Shown one piece after another: positions 1-13,109 of a stretch of DNA of 64,000 nucleotides. The translations under genes were made by a program, and so were the position numbers. Below the pieces are notes generated by a model that had not been told where the DNA came from, did no database searches, and saw only the letters and a program-made list of their open reading frames with translations. The DNA is taken from the NCBI GenBank assembly GCA_048213135.1, contig PS015219.1, positions 84,225-148,224 on the forward strand, read 5' to 3'. Each line of letters begins with the position of its first letter. The first letter of the stretch is position 1. The DNA comes from Reclinomonas americana ATCC 50394 (Eukaryota; Jakobida; Jakobea; Jakobida).

Positions 1-3000
1 ATTGAGCGCGACGACTACCACCAGCAGGCTATGGTGGCTCGTGCCGACGCCGAGACCAACCGCACCACGCTGGACACGGTGCAGTCGCAGACTTCGTCGC
101 TCAACGAGGAGATCCTGGCGCAGGCCAACTCGCACGCCCGCTTGGTGGACGAGCTCCGCCAGCAGATCCGCACCTCGCAGGAGGAGGTGTCGCGTGTCAG
201 CGAGGCACTGGCGACGCTGCGCCGCGAGAAGCAGGCCGGCGAGCACGAGCTGCGCGAGAACGTGCACCGCTTGGAGAACGAGTTGGCGCAGTCCTCGGGT
301 CAGGTCAAGGCCGCTCAGGAGGCGCTCCGCACGGAGCAGGTGCGCAACTCTGGCGAGCAGAGCCGCCTGCAGCAGCGCCTGGAGGAGGCCGAGCAGCGCC
401 TGCGCGCCTCGGAGAACCAGCGCACTGACCTGCGCGTGCAAGCCGGCGACTTGGAGAAGCGCCTGTTGGAGATGGAGGACCGCCACCGCCGCCAGCGCGA
501 CGATCTCGAAGATCGCCTGCACCGTGCCGAGCAGGAGCGCGACCGTGCCAAGGAGATCCTCGGCCAGATTCAGGGCGATCACTCGCGTGTCAACATGGAG
601 TTGGCCTCGGTGCACGAGCGCACCGGGCTGCAGTCGCAGATGCTGGCCAACAAGGTGTACCAGATGGAGGCNNNNNNNNNNNNNNNNNNNNNNNNNNNNN
701 NNNNNNNNNNNNNNNNNNNNNNNNNNNNNNNNNNNNNNNNNNNNNNNNNNNNNNNNNNNNNNNNNNNNNNNNNNNNNNNNNNNNNNNNNNNNNNNNNNNN
801 NNNNNNNNNNNNNNNNNNNNNNNNNNNNNNNNNNNNNNNNNNNNNNNNNNNNNNNNNNNNNNNNNNNNNNNNNNNNNNNNNNNNNNNNNNNNNNNNNNNN
901 NNNNNNNNNNNNNNNNNNNNNNNNNNNNNNNNNNNNNNNNNNNNNNNNNNNNNNNNNNNNGCAGATTGCCCAGCTGACTGCCGAGCGCGATGCCGAGCGC
1001 AAGCACAAGAGCGACTACGTGGCCAAGTACACGCACGAGGTGAGGATGACGAGGCGTGAGAGAGTGAGAGAGAGGAAGGTGTTTTTGTTGTTTGCTCACC
1101 CGTGCACACATTATTGCAGTACGAGCACGTGGCGGCTGAGAAGCGTCAAGTGATGGAGGAGGTCAATGCGCTGCGCGAGGAGCTGCGCCACAAGCAGGCG
1201 GAGCACGACCTCGGCCGCCAGAACTTTGTCAAGGAGCGTGGTCTGTTGGAGGCCAAGATTCGCGACCTGGAGGACGAGTGCCAGAACCAGCGGCTAACCA
1301 TTGAGAGCCTGCACGACGTGAACAAGAACCACGTGCGCATTATTGAGAGCCAGCAGCAGACGTACGACGAGGAGTCGCGCAAGATTCGCCAGGTTTGCGC
1401 CGCGTGTGACTCTCCCCCTCTCGTTGTCGGCAGCTGACTAAAAGCAACTTGTGTGTGTGTACTGCAGAACTACGAGAGCCGCATTGCTGCGTACCAGGCC
1501 GAGAACCGCGAGATTCGCGAGCGCTTTGAATCGACCGAGGAGGTGAGCACGTTGACGATCATGTTGTTTTCGGGAGAGCGAGTTGCTCACCCACTGCATT
1601 CTCTCTTTTTATCCCTTTTGCAGTTGGCTCGTCGCCAGAAGGAGCAGGCCGACGAGGAGACCTCGCAGCTCATCCAGCTGTCGCACATGAAGGACGAGTA
1701 CATTGAGCGCATCCACGCCGAGCTGCGCGCGTTGCGCGATGTCGGCAAGGAGGTTCGTGCCCACCTCGCCGTGGTGAGCGAGGAGCACGAGAACATCAAG
1801 AAGCACGTGGCGCAGGCCGATGGTGAGTGTGATGACATGACTGCTGGAGGAAACAGTGGTGTGACTGTGAAACTAACCCCCCTACTCGCGTTCGCTCGCT
1901 GTGCAGCCGACCACTCCAAGTCCGCTTCGTTCGTGTCAACCGAGCTGCGCTCCATGACCGAGGACAACTTTGCGTTGAAGAAGGAGCTGGCCGCGGTCAG
2001 CACTGCCCGCACGACGGCCGAGGAGGACAATGTTCGCCTGCGTGAGCAGCTGAACGGCGCCAAGCGCGAACTCAGCGACCGCGAGTCGCACCAGTCGAGC
2101 CTGTCGCTGCAGTTGCAGACGGCGCAGCAGCGCATCAAGACGATGGAGGTGGAGCACGAGGAGGAGGTTTGTCACCAAGCGTCTCCCCTCTTATGCTTGG
2201 TTGGTTGCGCCTTTGCTGACTGACTCGTGTTTGCGTTTCGCAGCTTGAGGTGCAGCAGACGACAATGAATAACCAGATCCGCTCGCTGCGCGACGAGAAC
2301 GACTCGCTGCGCAGCTTCCGCGACGAGTTGCAGTCGCAGCTGGACGTGATCAAGCAGCAGCGCCTGGAGCTGCAGGAGTCGCTGGTCAAGGCGCAGGACG
2401 CCCACCAGCAGCTGCAGATTGAGGGCGAGCGCGACGCTAACCGGCTGCGCAACGAGATCCGCAGCCTGCAGCGCGACATTGCCGACCTGCGACACAACTC
2501 CGAGATGCGGGAACGCGACTTGCGCGAGGAGGCCAACCAGTTGCAGAACAAGCTGGCCGACGCCCGCAAGGAGCTCACCGAGCAGCGCGAGCAGCTGCGC
2601 ATCATCAAGAAGGAGCAGGAGGAGCTCAGCAAGAGCTCGTCGTCGCACGAGAAGTCGTACCAGAAGCGCATCAACGAGGTCACGGCTCAGGTCACGGTGC
2701 TGGAGCAGAACTTTAATCAGCAGGAGAAGCACTACTTGACTGAGGTACGATAAGCGCAGTAGGATTCAGTATTTGTTTCTACGCGAGTTTTGTTACTTAT
2801 ACCTCTTGTCACAGCGCAACGAATTGTTGTCGACCATTGAGCAGAAGGAGCGCCAGATTGCGCAATTGTCGCACGAGGTGGAGACACTGAGACACGAGAA
2901 GGACAGCCTGCTCAACTCGATGCAAGGTGTGTGTGTGCCGGGGCGCGACTTTATCCCTTCCCACCATTCCCTTGCTCACTGTTGTGTGTGTGTGCGTGTG

Positions 3001-4823
3001 TGCAGATGAGCGCGACGTCCACGCCCGTGAGGTGTCCAAGCTGGAGGCGTCACGTGTGGCGCTGTCGAACGACAAGCAGGAGCTGCAGGCTGTGTTGCTG
3101 CAACGCGAGCAGCAGCTGGAGGACATTCGTGCCAAGGTCGAGGAGCTCATCCGCGAGCGCCTTGTCATGAGCAGCCGCATCAACGCCTACGAGACGGAGC
3201 GTGAGGCGGTGCACAGCAATGTGGAGCGCAAGGAGAAGGCGCTGCAGGAGTCGCTCGCACAACTGCGATCGCGCTACGAGCAGGCCGAAATGCTGAACCA
3301 GTCGTACCGCGAGCAGCGNNNNNNNNNNNNNNNNNNNNTGCGCAGCTGGAGGAGCACTCCAACTCGCTGGCCACGCAGCTGGAGACCATGGACCGCGAGT
3401 TCCAGGAGACGGCCAAGCAGCTGCGCGATCAGAACGAGACGCTGAAGCGCCAGATTGCCAAGCTGTCGGACGAGAAGGCGACGCTGGAGAAGCGTGTGGC
3501 CACGTTGGAGAGCGAGATCCGCACTCGCGACCAGGAGCGCGGCCACTTGTCGTCGCAGGTGTCGCAGCTGAGCGATGTCGGCCGTCGCAACAACGACGAG
3601 ATCAACGACCTCACCATTCAGCTCGAGAAGTCCAACTTGTCGTTCAACCAGCTGCAACAGCACGCCGCGCAGCTCAACAAGGAGCTCGACGCACAACGGC
3701 GCGCGTACCGCCAGCTGGAGGGCGAGAAGGAGGTTTGTTTCTGTGTATGTGTTTGTTCTTGCCTTCTGNNNNNNNNNNNNNNNNNNNNNNNNNNNNNNNN
3801 NNNNNNNNNNNNNNNNNNNNNNNNNNNNNNNNNNNNNNNNNNNNNNNNNNNNNNNNNNNNNNNNNNNNNNNNNNNNNNNNNNNNNNNNNNNNNNNNNNNN
3901 NNNNNNNNNNNNNNNNNNNNNNNNNNNNNNNNNNNNNNNNNNNNNNNNNNNNNNNNNNNNNNNNNNNNNNNNNNNNNNNCGTCTTGTGGTGGATGCCTGA
4001 CTCTCGTGTTGCCTTCCTGTGTGCAGAACCTGGAGGTGACTCTGCGAAGGACCTCGAACGAGGCTGCGCTGCACGCGTCATCGCTGCAGGACCGCATCAC
4101 TCGTCTGGAGGACGACATTCGCGACCTGACACTGAGCATTGAGGAGAAGAAGCACCAGATTGCCGCTCGCCAGTCGACGATTGGCCAGCTGGAGGTCGAG
4201 CGCGACAACATCAAGCACATGTACGATGACTTGCAAGAGGAGCGCAAGATTATGCAAGTGGCGCACGAGAACCAAGGTCAGTCTTGTTGTTGTTTTCCCG
4301 CTCTTGCACGCTCTGGCCACCAAGTATGCTCACCCTGTTGTCCGCAGTGCGTTCGCTGCAAGACTCCATGTCGCAGTACCAGCGCCAGTTGCGCCAGACA
4401 CAAGACCTGGTCATGTCGCTGCAGCGCAAGTCCAACCCGGGCGTGGCTAGCGTCTACTACCCGCCGACGCCGACATCGTCGGACATGTTGGGCATTCCGC
4501 CGGCGACAATGCCCTCAGTACCAGCGCCGAGCTCTGCGTCGGCCGTGGGCGCTGCCGCGGCCTACCGCGAGAGCCCAGTGCCATCGCGCTTCAGCAGCTC
4601 ACCGCTGTCGCTGTCGGGTGGCGCCAGCCTGCCAGGAACGCCGGGCACTGCACGGAACCTGACCGACCTCAACTCGATGCTCGACTCGATGCATCACACC
4701 ACGCAGCACCAGACCTCTGCGCTGCAACGAAAGATCGATGACATGCAGGCTGAGAACGCCCGCTTGGCCTCGTCGGCTTCCGGCTCGTCGGCCTACGCGC
4801 CTGGTTCGAGCTTCCGACGATAA
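1..4823 (+). CDS. Large coiled-coil protein, 5' end outside window
   Basis: The frame is open from the first base, so the N terminus is missing. About ten exons, joined by GT..AG introns of 60-110 nt (for example 1041-1119, 1393-1467, 2743-2814), encode almost uninterrupted heptad-rich helix dominated by E, Q, R, L and K. The last about 150 residues leave the coiled coil and become Ser/Pro/Ala/Gly-rich, then return to a short helix before the TAA. Three assembly gaps (289, 20 and 211 N) fall inside the gene, at least the first two removing coding sequence. The composition resembles centrosomal, rootletin-like or ciliary scaffold proteins, but such coiled coils are not diagnostic and I see no signature domain. 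The gene is tail-to-head with GET4 downstream. I am confident that it is a real gene and not confident about its function. Confidence 0.85.
672..960. other. Assembly gap (289 N) inside the coiled-coil gene
   Basis: The coding frame is open on both sides (…NKVYQME before, …IAQLTAERDAE after), so the gap hides coding sequence and possibly an intron. Confidence 0.95.
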
Positions 4824-5091
4824 TCGACGGGCAAGACGCGCTTTTTCCCTGCACTTTGCTCGTTCAATCTTTTTGCTGTTGTTGTTGCTCTTCCACCTTC
4901 TCGTGTGTGCGTGTGTGGTGTACACTGGCCATTTTTGTACACGGCTCTTTATGATGAAAACATGATTGTACCACCAACCTTATAGGAAGACACAAGAAGG
5001 GGGAAGGGAAGGGAAAGGGAAGGGAAGGGAAGGGGGACAAGGATGATGAGTTGTCCTGCGACCGCACTTTTATCGCATTGTGCTTGTCGAT
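4824..5091. repeat. Spacer with a GGGAA-type purine tract
   Basis: This spacer lies between the stop of the coiled-coil gene and the GET4 start. Positions 4993-5037 hold a short imperfect tandem of G-rich GGGAA/GGGAAA units directly upstream of GET4. I see no further gene. It may be promoter sequence or neutral simple repeat. Confidence 0.6.
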
Positions 5092-6395
5092 ATGGAGCGG
5101 GCACGCAAGCTGTGTGAGGACAACAACGCATACGAGGCGTTCTCGTACCTCAAGTCACTGGCGTTTCGGTGAACTCATGCGTGTGTCTCCTGGTGTTGCA
5201 CATGTCCTCACACACACACACACACTCACGCAGCAAGCGACAAGCGGCACGGTCAGCCAAGCAATGCGAGGAGCTGCTGCTGACGGGCGCCTCGTTGATG
5301 AACGAGTATCGCCAGTGGGCACTGTCGGCGGCACTGCTGACCGACTTGTTCGAGTGGTTCCACAGCATTCAGCGCGAGTTGACTGCCGAGTTGCTCGGTA
5401 CGCCAGTGTGTGCGAGTGTGAGAGTCTGTGCAGGCACTCACGTCTGCCGTCGTGCACACACACACACCCGCAGCATCGACGCTGGAAGCGTTGCGCTACA
5501 TCCCACCCAGTGTCTACGTGGAGAAGAAGAAGGCTCTCGAGGCCGGCATCGAGTTGCGTCGTCTCCTCTTTTCAGAGGGAAACAAACGTGTGTTGTTGAC
5601 CTGTGCGAGCAGATGGTCGTCAGCCTACTTCCGCGTTCCGGGGAGCATGAAGGTCGGCTGCCCCGAGTATCACGCCATGCTGGCCAAGGATGCGACCGAG
5701 GCCGGTGACTTCCCCGTCGGTGTGTTCTCGGTGGTGCATGCAGTGTTGATCATCGTCATCATCGTCATCATCATTCCCGCCTTTCTGCCGTCGCAGCTGC
5801 GTCGCACTTTATCCGCTGCTCTGCGGCCGACGCGTTTGCCGACATGTTGATCTCGTGGGCGTCGGTCGGCAAGCCAGAGGAGATTGACTTGTTTTTGGCG
5901 CGTGCAGTCATGCAGTTGCGCGCAGCAGGAGGAGATAATGTCGTGGCTTTGCTCTCAGTCCTCATTCGATTTGCAGGTCGTTTTGTGTCAGCAAGGACGC
6001 ACCGGCATTGGCGCTGGTGAAGGAGTTTGTCGAGAAGAGCCACATGAGCGATGCACCGCTCATCCACTTTTCCGAGTTTCTGTGTCACGCGGTGGCCTCG
6101 GGCGACGCCCGTGCGTTCAACTTCCTGGTTTCGCAGTACAGAAAGTCGCTGGATCGCGATCCGGCATTCAGTCAGCTGCTGCAGGAAATCACACGTGTGT
6201 GCTTCCCCGATTCACTCGAGGCTCGGCGAGCGGCACCGGTACGCTGCTTCTTTTCCCTCGCTCCACTCTCGTCACACATCCTTGCTTGTCTCACTCGCCA
6301 GCGCTGCTTTGCAGTCACAAGACCTGTTTTCGACCATCTTGTCCAGTGTTATGGGTGGCGGCGCAGGTGGCCTCAGTGCTCTCTTCCCTCAATGA
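5092..6395 (+). CDS. GET4: GET4 / TRC35 family protein (tail-anchored protein targeting)
   Basis: The protein is an all-helical repeat protein. In the GET/TRC pathway Get4 bridges the pretargeting machinery (Get5/Ubl4A, and Bag6 in animals) to the Get3 ATPase, handing over tail-anchored membrane proteins in the cytosol. The start ERARKLCEDNNAYEAFSYLK matches the first Get4 repeat. Later exons show a PGSMKVGCPEYHAMLAKDA-like segment (family: G..KFGHPELH..LA), then SHFIRCSAADAFADMLISWA and a C-terminal SQYRKSLDRDPAFSQLLQEI followed by a Gly-rich end, all in family order. Introns are short, for example 5169-5235. The ATG was chosen because the first repeat begins straight after it. The total of roughly 300 residues agrees with the family. 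It converges on the RNB gene, with 73 bp between stops. Confidence 0.85.
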
Positions 6396-6468
6396 GTCTC
6401 CTCCTCGGTATAATCGTGCAATTCAACAACAGTGCGTCTGCATTAGCGTCTTTTCTCTCTACAATCCA

Positions 6469-9400
6469 TTATCGTACGGCGCGAGCCAGTGGCAGCATGC
6501 CGAGTGTCGGCTCTCGCGAGGCCGGCAGCGGCACCAGTCGAACCAGGATGCTGCGGGTGGGACATGAGTGAGCGCGCGAGTGGAGACTTCCACGGTGGAT
6601 AGCGTGTGTCGGCTCACCGTTCTCCCACCGCCAGCGAAAAATCGGTAATGCCATCGACAGAGACAGTGTGCGACTTGCGCGGCCCATCAAACACGACTCG
6701 ACGCAGGTGCGCCGCTTGCGTCGACGGCACAAACAGGCCTTGCACTCGTGGACAGCACTCCAGCGCAAAGCGCACTCGCAACGCCGACACCTCCACCACC
6801 ACCTGTGCGCACGTTAGAGATGAGATGTGTGGATCGGGAATGAAAACACGGACACGGCCAAACGCACCGCCACCTCCTCCACCGCCAGTCGACTGGAAAT
6901 CGTCTGCAGATTCTGAGCATTAACCTTGCTGGTTGCCGCCTGCACAAGTTGTGCAACGGCCGTTGCGTGCGCGCAGAACTGCAGGGGTGCGAGGTGAGCG
7001 ACTTGTGACGTGTGTGATGCGCAATCTGGTTGGCGGGAGGTACCTCATCAACTGCAGCCTCATCCAAGTGCACATCCAGTGGTAGCGACAAGACGTCGCG
7101 TTTCAGCAAGCGGTGCACCGTCAGATCCATGTAGCTGCCAGCGACCAAGTCAGGGGTGAGTGAAAGAAAAGAGAGGTATGATGGCAGAGAGGAAACAAAT
7201 ACCGTCGCAGGGGCGCCACAAAGTGCGTGTGCGCCATGGTGTTCAGACCAACTGTGAGAAGAGCGACGTCAGGCACACAACAAATCCACACTCAAACAGC
7301 CACAACGCAGCGCGCAACAGTGAATCCAGCGGTCGGTCGGTGTCGTGGTATCAAAGCGTGCCAAGGCGCACGGCGGAATCACCTTGGTGACTTGAATACC
7401 GATGATCTACCACCGCAAACATCGATGTGAGCTTACAGCTGGCCAGCACAAAGTGCAACAATCATGGGACACACCATTGCCAGCGCCGGGTTCACCGTCA
7501 TCGCAAACTCCATCTCGCGATGAATGGCACGCAGCAGCGTGTGCGCCGACTCCTGGTAGAAGGTGTGGTCCACCACCTCCAGGTCGAGCGGGAGGACGGG
7601 CATCTGTGTGCACCACGTGCGCGCGGTGAGTAAATAATCATTAACCCCACTGTCGCGGTGGCGATACACACCTCCTCGTCACGGATCCTCAAACCGTAGC
7701 GACGACACAGTTCCGCCAGCCGCACCTGCTGCAGCGGCGCAATACTCGGTTGCACAGAGAGCGGACACAACTGCATGCGCTGAGTCGGTGAGAACGTAAA
7801 GCGAACACGCAAAACGCGAAGAGAGACAGTGCCCATGCCACCTTGCATCCAGTTTCCAACAGCCGCCGAGTGATCAACTGGTTAGCCACAAGAGCGCACT
7901 CGTCGATCGCGCGAGTTGCATCGAGCGTCTCGGCAGAGCGGAAACCGCGAGGCAAACCCTGCGCATCGAACGTCAACGCAATCTGCGGCACGTCAAACAC
8001 TCGAGCATCTGCATGCACAACAAAAAAAAAAAAAACAGACAATCAGCAACCGTCGATGCAAGAGGAGTGGCGTGTGCAACAGACAGACCGCCTTGTTGCA
8101 AGCGGCGCAGATGGCGGGGAAGCATCAACTGGCAGAAGAGACGAAGGAGCTCCGCCAGCTCGGCGGTGACGCCCGGAACATCGTCGTGCCCAGCCTGCAA
8201 GTTGCAGAGTGGGTCAGTCCAATAACTCACTGTCTAATGCAGGCCATCTCAAACACACCACGTACCATAACAAGCTGTGCTGCGTCGCGGGAAACCAACG
8301 ATGTGGGTCGAATCACACACTGACCGAGCCACGGCGTATCGGGGCACACTTGCCCATCCAACGTCATGTACCACACAATGGAGAGGGTGAAGAAATCGCG
8401 ATCAGTGCGCAGCGCGGCCATGTCTAGTACAGCCTGCGGCAGCATCTCTTGTTTCTACGCACACAAAGACACGCGCACATGAGCACTGGGAATTCACACG
8501 CGCACACATCACCACACACAAACCCTGTCGGACAGCTGGTACGTGCACACGCGCTTACGACACTCCAAATCCAACTCGGAGCCAGCCTCCACAAAGTGCG
8601 TAATGTCGGGCACATGAAGACCCTGCACAAACGTGTGTGGGCGAAAGACAGACAGACAGGGAAGATATCTGTTGGCAGATGACGCAACAACTTCACACAC
8701 GCCCGGGCGATCGGGCATCATGCGCAAGTGCACCGCCGCATCAAAGGGCGCCGCAAATGGCGGATTCTCAAACGCAAACAAGTGACCGCGCCCGCGCAAA
8801 TCCAGACGACCCGCAAATTCCGGCAGCTGGTGGCGCACCACATGAGCGTCGTTGACAAGAGAACAATAAGAGAGAAGCCAGAAGAAAACCTGTGCAGAAG
8901 AGGCAAGACGGCATGCTTCCGCGGTGAACGGCGGCAACGGCACTCGATTGGGTCCAGTCGGCAACGCGCACGAAGCAAGCACCGCATTGAACTGCACCTC
9001 CGGATCCGATTGCGAACCTGTACATTCATCGGCGCGATTCAGCAACGGCTTTCAGCGTGGCACAAACAAACAATGTAACCACACACCAAACACTGCCACC
9101 AACTTGCCCCGTGGATGCTTTCTGTTCTCCGGCCAGTCCACAATCTGCACTTGCACCATCGTACTTGCCGTTCTGCGCAACAAAACAATGAGCATCAGTG
9201 TGACGGCGATCAACAGCCGTCCGTGAAAACGCAACAGCGGCTGCTGCACGGCCCCATCCACTTCCACATCCACCAACGGCAACGAACGATCCGACGGCAC
9301 CATCAACAATCCACTGCGCGACACGATCAGAGTCAACAAAGGGCCAGCAACAGTGGATTAAAAAAGTCTCTGAGTCGCAACTCATGCGAGCGGAATCGCT

Positions 9401-12400
9401 GCATCACACCCACTGCAATCACTGGCGCCAATCGGTTCACGGCCACCACGCGGCCCACCGGTACACGCTGAAATCCGGGCGGGGGAATCACTCGATCTGA
9501 GGGGAAGAAGGGAACGTGTGAGTCTCAGCAGCATCACATCAACAGGTCAGCACATAGCAAGACGTAACCGAGCTCAGACACAATGTGCACACGTCGGGGG
9601 ACAGCCTGCAGACACACGTGTGAGTAGCACAAAACGCCAAACACACACACACAGTCCCACCGCGTCCCACCTCATCTGCCTCCTCATCCAAAAACAAATC
9701 CCCGTACACGCCCATCGGTTCACACGACTCATTGGTCGACTCCTGCGGGCGACAACACGTCGTCAGTTTCACCGCCCAACAGCCGCACATGATGACGACA
9801 ACAACGACAGCCATGACTCACCGGCACAATGGCCTCTTCGCCACACAAGAACACGTGCACCTCGTCGCCGCGCACGGCACGGTTCGCATGCACCAGGTCC
9901 GGCAAAAGGACACGCGGAACACCTTCTTCAGCAAATTCCACCCACCGTGAATCCGTCGACACCACACCCTTCAGCACCGTGCTCAACTGGCGGACGGAGA
10001 GAGAGAGGGAGAGAGAAAGTGAGCGGGTGTGAGAGACGATTGGATGGGACAGCAAGACACAGCTCTGTCAAACCTCCAGGCCCTTGCTGAGTACACTGGC
10101 GGGCAAATACTTGACGTATCCGGTCAACGGGTCCTTCATCTCCTCCACACAATGCGCCACCTCACCACGCATCGAATTCAACACCACCCAGCCACGCACC
10201 AGCCGGTCAAACTGCAGCAGACGAGAGTGCGATTCAGAATCAAATCGTAATTGGAGAAGCCTGTGGAACACGTACCTCCTCCACCGTGGACGGACGGTCC
10301 AAGCTGACCACCGATCTCATCGCCATGCACTGATACGCCATGTCCATCTGCTTTGAACGCATCTCTTTCAACTCGCGCTGCAGCGAGGCCACCACATCTT
10401 GATAGTACTGTTTCGCGGTGGTGTGAGCCGCACTGTCACACACACACACACACACGCGCGCGCTTCGTGCGAATGCAGGTGGCGCACCTTTTCGGATCGC
10501 GCCAGCTCCTGCTGTACGACTTGGCTCGCGCTCGCCGGTGACTTTGGTACTGCGACAGCTTGAATTTGCAAGTAAGTATGGTGGGTGGATTCATCCTCAG
10601 CGCGGCGCACCACGTATGCGTTACCTTGCACAAGATGCATCGCGTGCTCCACGTCACTGGCAGCGGCACGTAGAACCGACTGCTGCGCACTCGGCACCTC
10701 GGTCGCCACGGACGAGAGTCCACGAAGCGCTCGCTGTACGCGAACGGTGAGCAGTCAGACGAAGAGCATGTCATGCATGCGACGGAATCTGCTGCGTTAC
10801 CTGCAGCAGCGCCACAAGTCCCTCCGCCATTGCTGGAGCACCACCAGCTCCATTGGTCACCGGCGGCTGTGTCGCAGCAGCAGTGGCAAAAGACGCGCCA
10901 CCCAAAGACATCTGCGAATTCTTCATGATGATGATGCCAAAAGAGTGGGAAGAGGAGAGCAGACTGCGCTTCGCACGACTCACCGGCACCGGTGACATTG
11001 CTGGCGGCGTCGAGCCTGCAACCGCAGCCATGCTGGCACTACCCGCCATACCGGCACCAGCTACACGTGTATATCGCGAATGAGTAACGTGAGGCTTCGT
11101 TGCTATTCACGTCTCTCGCACTCACCACTCGGCGACACAAACGCGTCGTTTGCTGTTCGAGCACAAACAGGGTGAGTGTTGCGGAACTCAAAGATGCACG
11201 TGCATAAGGGCACTCAACGAGACTGCTGCGGACGGATCTGCGGCGAGGATGGATTGCTGTTTGTCTGCTACACGTGTCACGTGTGAGTCTACAACACGAT
11301 CGCCACCCCTCGCGAGCAAAAAGCAACTCAATCAAACGCGCACCATCGACGAAGCATCGGCGCCGCCACCTGCCACCTCTCCCAACATGGACGACACACG
11401 CTTCTCCACCACCGGCGTCACCGCCGGACGAACCACTGCTGCCGGCTTTCTCGCTGCCGCACCCACTCCACCGACCGCTGCCGGAGGTTTACGAGCCACC
11501 CGCACCACCTCACGTGCCTGCAGGGCCAGCAAATTTGGACGCTGCGGGAAGAAGAATAATATATTGTCAGAGAATGAAATAATATCGATGCACACAGTAA
11601 CGCGACGCAACATCCATGTGCACAATTCGGAATCGCACTTCCTTGCCATTCATCTGATCCGGCGTCACACCCGTCACCGAGCCATTCTCGAGATGATCCC
11701 ACGGAAAGTAGATACCAATCTTTTGATCCGCCGCTGTGCCGCACAAATATTTCACCCATTACGTACCACACAATAAAAAAGCAGGGCCAGAAAAAATGTC
11801 GGTGTACGTACCAACATAGGGTGCCACCACACGCTCGTACTCGGGATTCACAATAAAGCCGAACTGCCCGGGTTTACAATCCAGCAGGCGCCCAACATGC
11901 TCCGAGTGCACCGGAAACGTCACACGCAGCTTCTCATCCAGCGACATCTTCTTGTTTGCTGCACCCTTGCCACCAGCACCACCCGCCACCGCTGCCGCCG
12001 CCGAGCGACTCGACTTGTCGCTCCACGGCTGCGCAAACACCTCTTCTTCAGTCAACTCGGCAATTTCCGGTCCCTGAGAGAGGTGTGAGTCTTGGTGGCA
12101 CGAAACACACCCGTCCCCATTACACGCACACACACAGACCTCCTGCCACAGCCGCTCCCCTGGCACCGCCGGATGAGCGGCATGCGGATCGCTCCCTTGT
12201 CGCTTCCGCTGATCACGCCCACCATTCCGTTGCAACGTCCCACTGGCCCACTCCTGCAAATCCGAGTCGTCACCCGACGCGTGCTTACCGCCCTTGGCCT
12301 TTGCATCCATCGCCTTTCCGCCACCGCCACCACCATTCACATCATGATCTGCATCCACCNNNNNNNNNNNNNNNNNNNNNNNNNNNNNNNNNNNNNNNNN

Positions 12401-12937
12401 NNNNNNNNNNNNNNNNNNNNNNNNNNNNNNNNNNNNNNNNNNNNNNNNNNNNNNNNNNNNNNNNNNNNNNNNNNNNNNNNNNNNNNNNNNNNNNNNNNNN
12501 NNNNNNNNNNNNNNNNNNNNNNNNNNNNNNNNNNNNNNNNNNNNNNNNNNNNNNNNNNNNNNNNNNNNNNNNNNNNNNNNNNNNNNNNNNNNNNNNNNNN
12601 NNNNNNNNNNNNNNNNNNNNNNNNNNNNNNNNNNNNNNNNNNNNNNNNNNNNNNNNNNNNNNNNNNNNNNNNNNNNNNNNNNNNNNNNNNNNNNNNNNNN
12701 NNNNNNNNNNNNNNNNNNNNNNNNNNNNNNNNNNNNNNNNNNNNNNNNNNNNNNNNNNNNNNNNNNNNNNNNNNNNNNNNNNNNNNNNNNNNNNNNNNNN
12801 NNNNNNNNNNNNNNNNNNNNNNNNNNNNNNNNNNNNNNTGTGAGTGAGCGCGTGGGAGAGTGTGAGAATGAGTGTTGCTTTTACAACACCTCTTTGGCGA
12901 CCGGACCCCAAGGTTTGATGTTGCTCCGTTTCTCCAT
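6469..12937 (-). CDS. Ssd1-like protein: cold-shock domain plus degenerate RNB domain
   Basis: This is a many-exon gene of the RNase II/Rrp44/Dis3L2/Ssd1 superfamily. Near the N terminus, exons around 11900-11520 form a cold-shock-like OB fold (GQFGFIVNPE, KIGIYFPWDHLEN, GKEVRFRIVHMD). A second OB-type region follows (HANRAVRGDEVHVFL, then VQIVDWPENRKHPRGKL, the Dis3-type W..S..P.G signature). The RNB core includes GLHVPDITHFVEAGSELD, SIVWYMTLDGQV, and HTHFVAPLRRY followed by YMDLTVHRLLKRDV (family: YTHFTSPIRRYADVVVHR). The aspartate cluster (family: D-x5-D-x-DD) reads ENPPFAAPFDAAVH, so three of four catalytic aspartates are gone. A 479-N gap hides part of the N terminus. The chosen start (MEKRSNIKPWGP) opens a short exon; an upstream exon remains possible. 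Yeast Ssd1, which binds mRNA without nuclease activity, is the best analogy. Confidence 0.8.
12360..12838. other. Assembly gap (479 N) in the RNB gene
   Basis: The gap lies between the putative first exon (MEKRSNIK…) and the Gly/Lys-rich exon at 12350-12130, so N-terminal sequence of the Ssd1-like protein is missing. Confidence 0.9.
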
Positions 12938-13109
12938 CTCAGTTGCTGCACAATCGCATGTCAGGCACACAAAGCAGGAGAGGGAGGAGAGGAGGGAGAG
13001 AGAGCACCTTGGTCTCGCACCGCAATCAATGGTCAGACTCGGTGGAAATTTCGAAGTGATGATGAATGTCGGCCTCGTCCATCAATCACGCAAAAAACGA
13101 ACTCAAATA

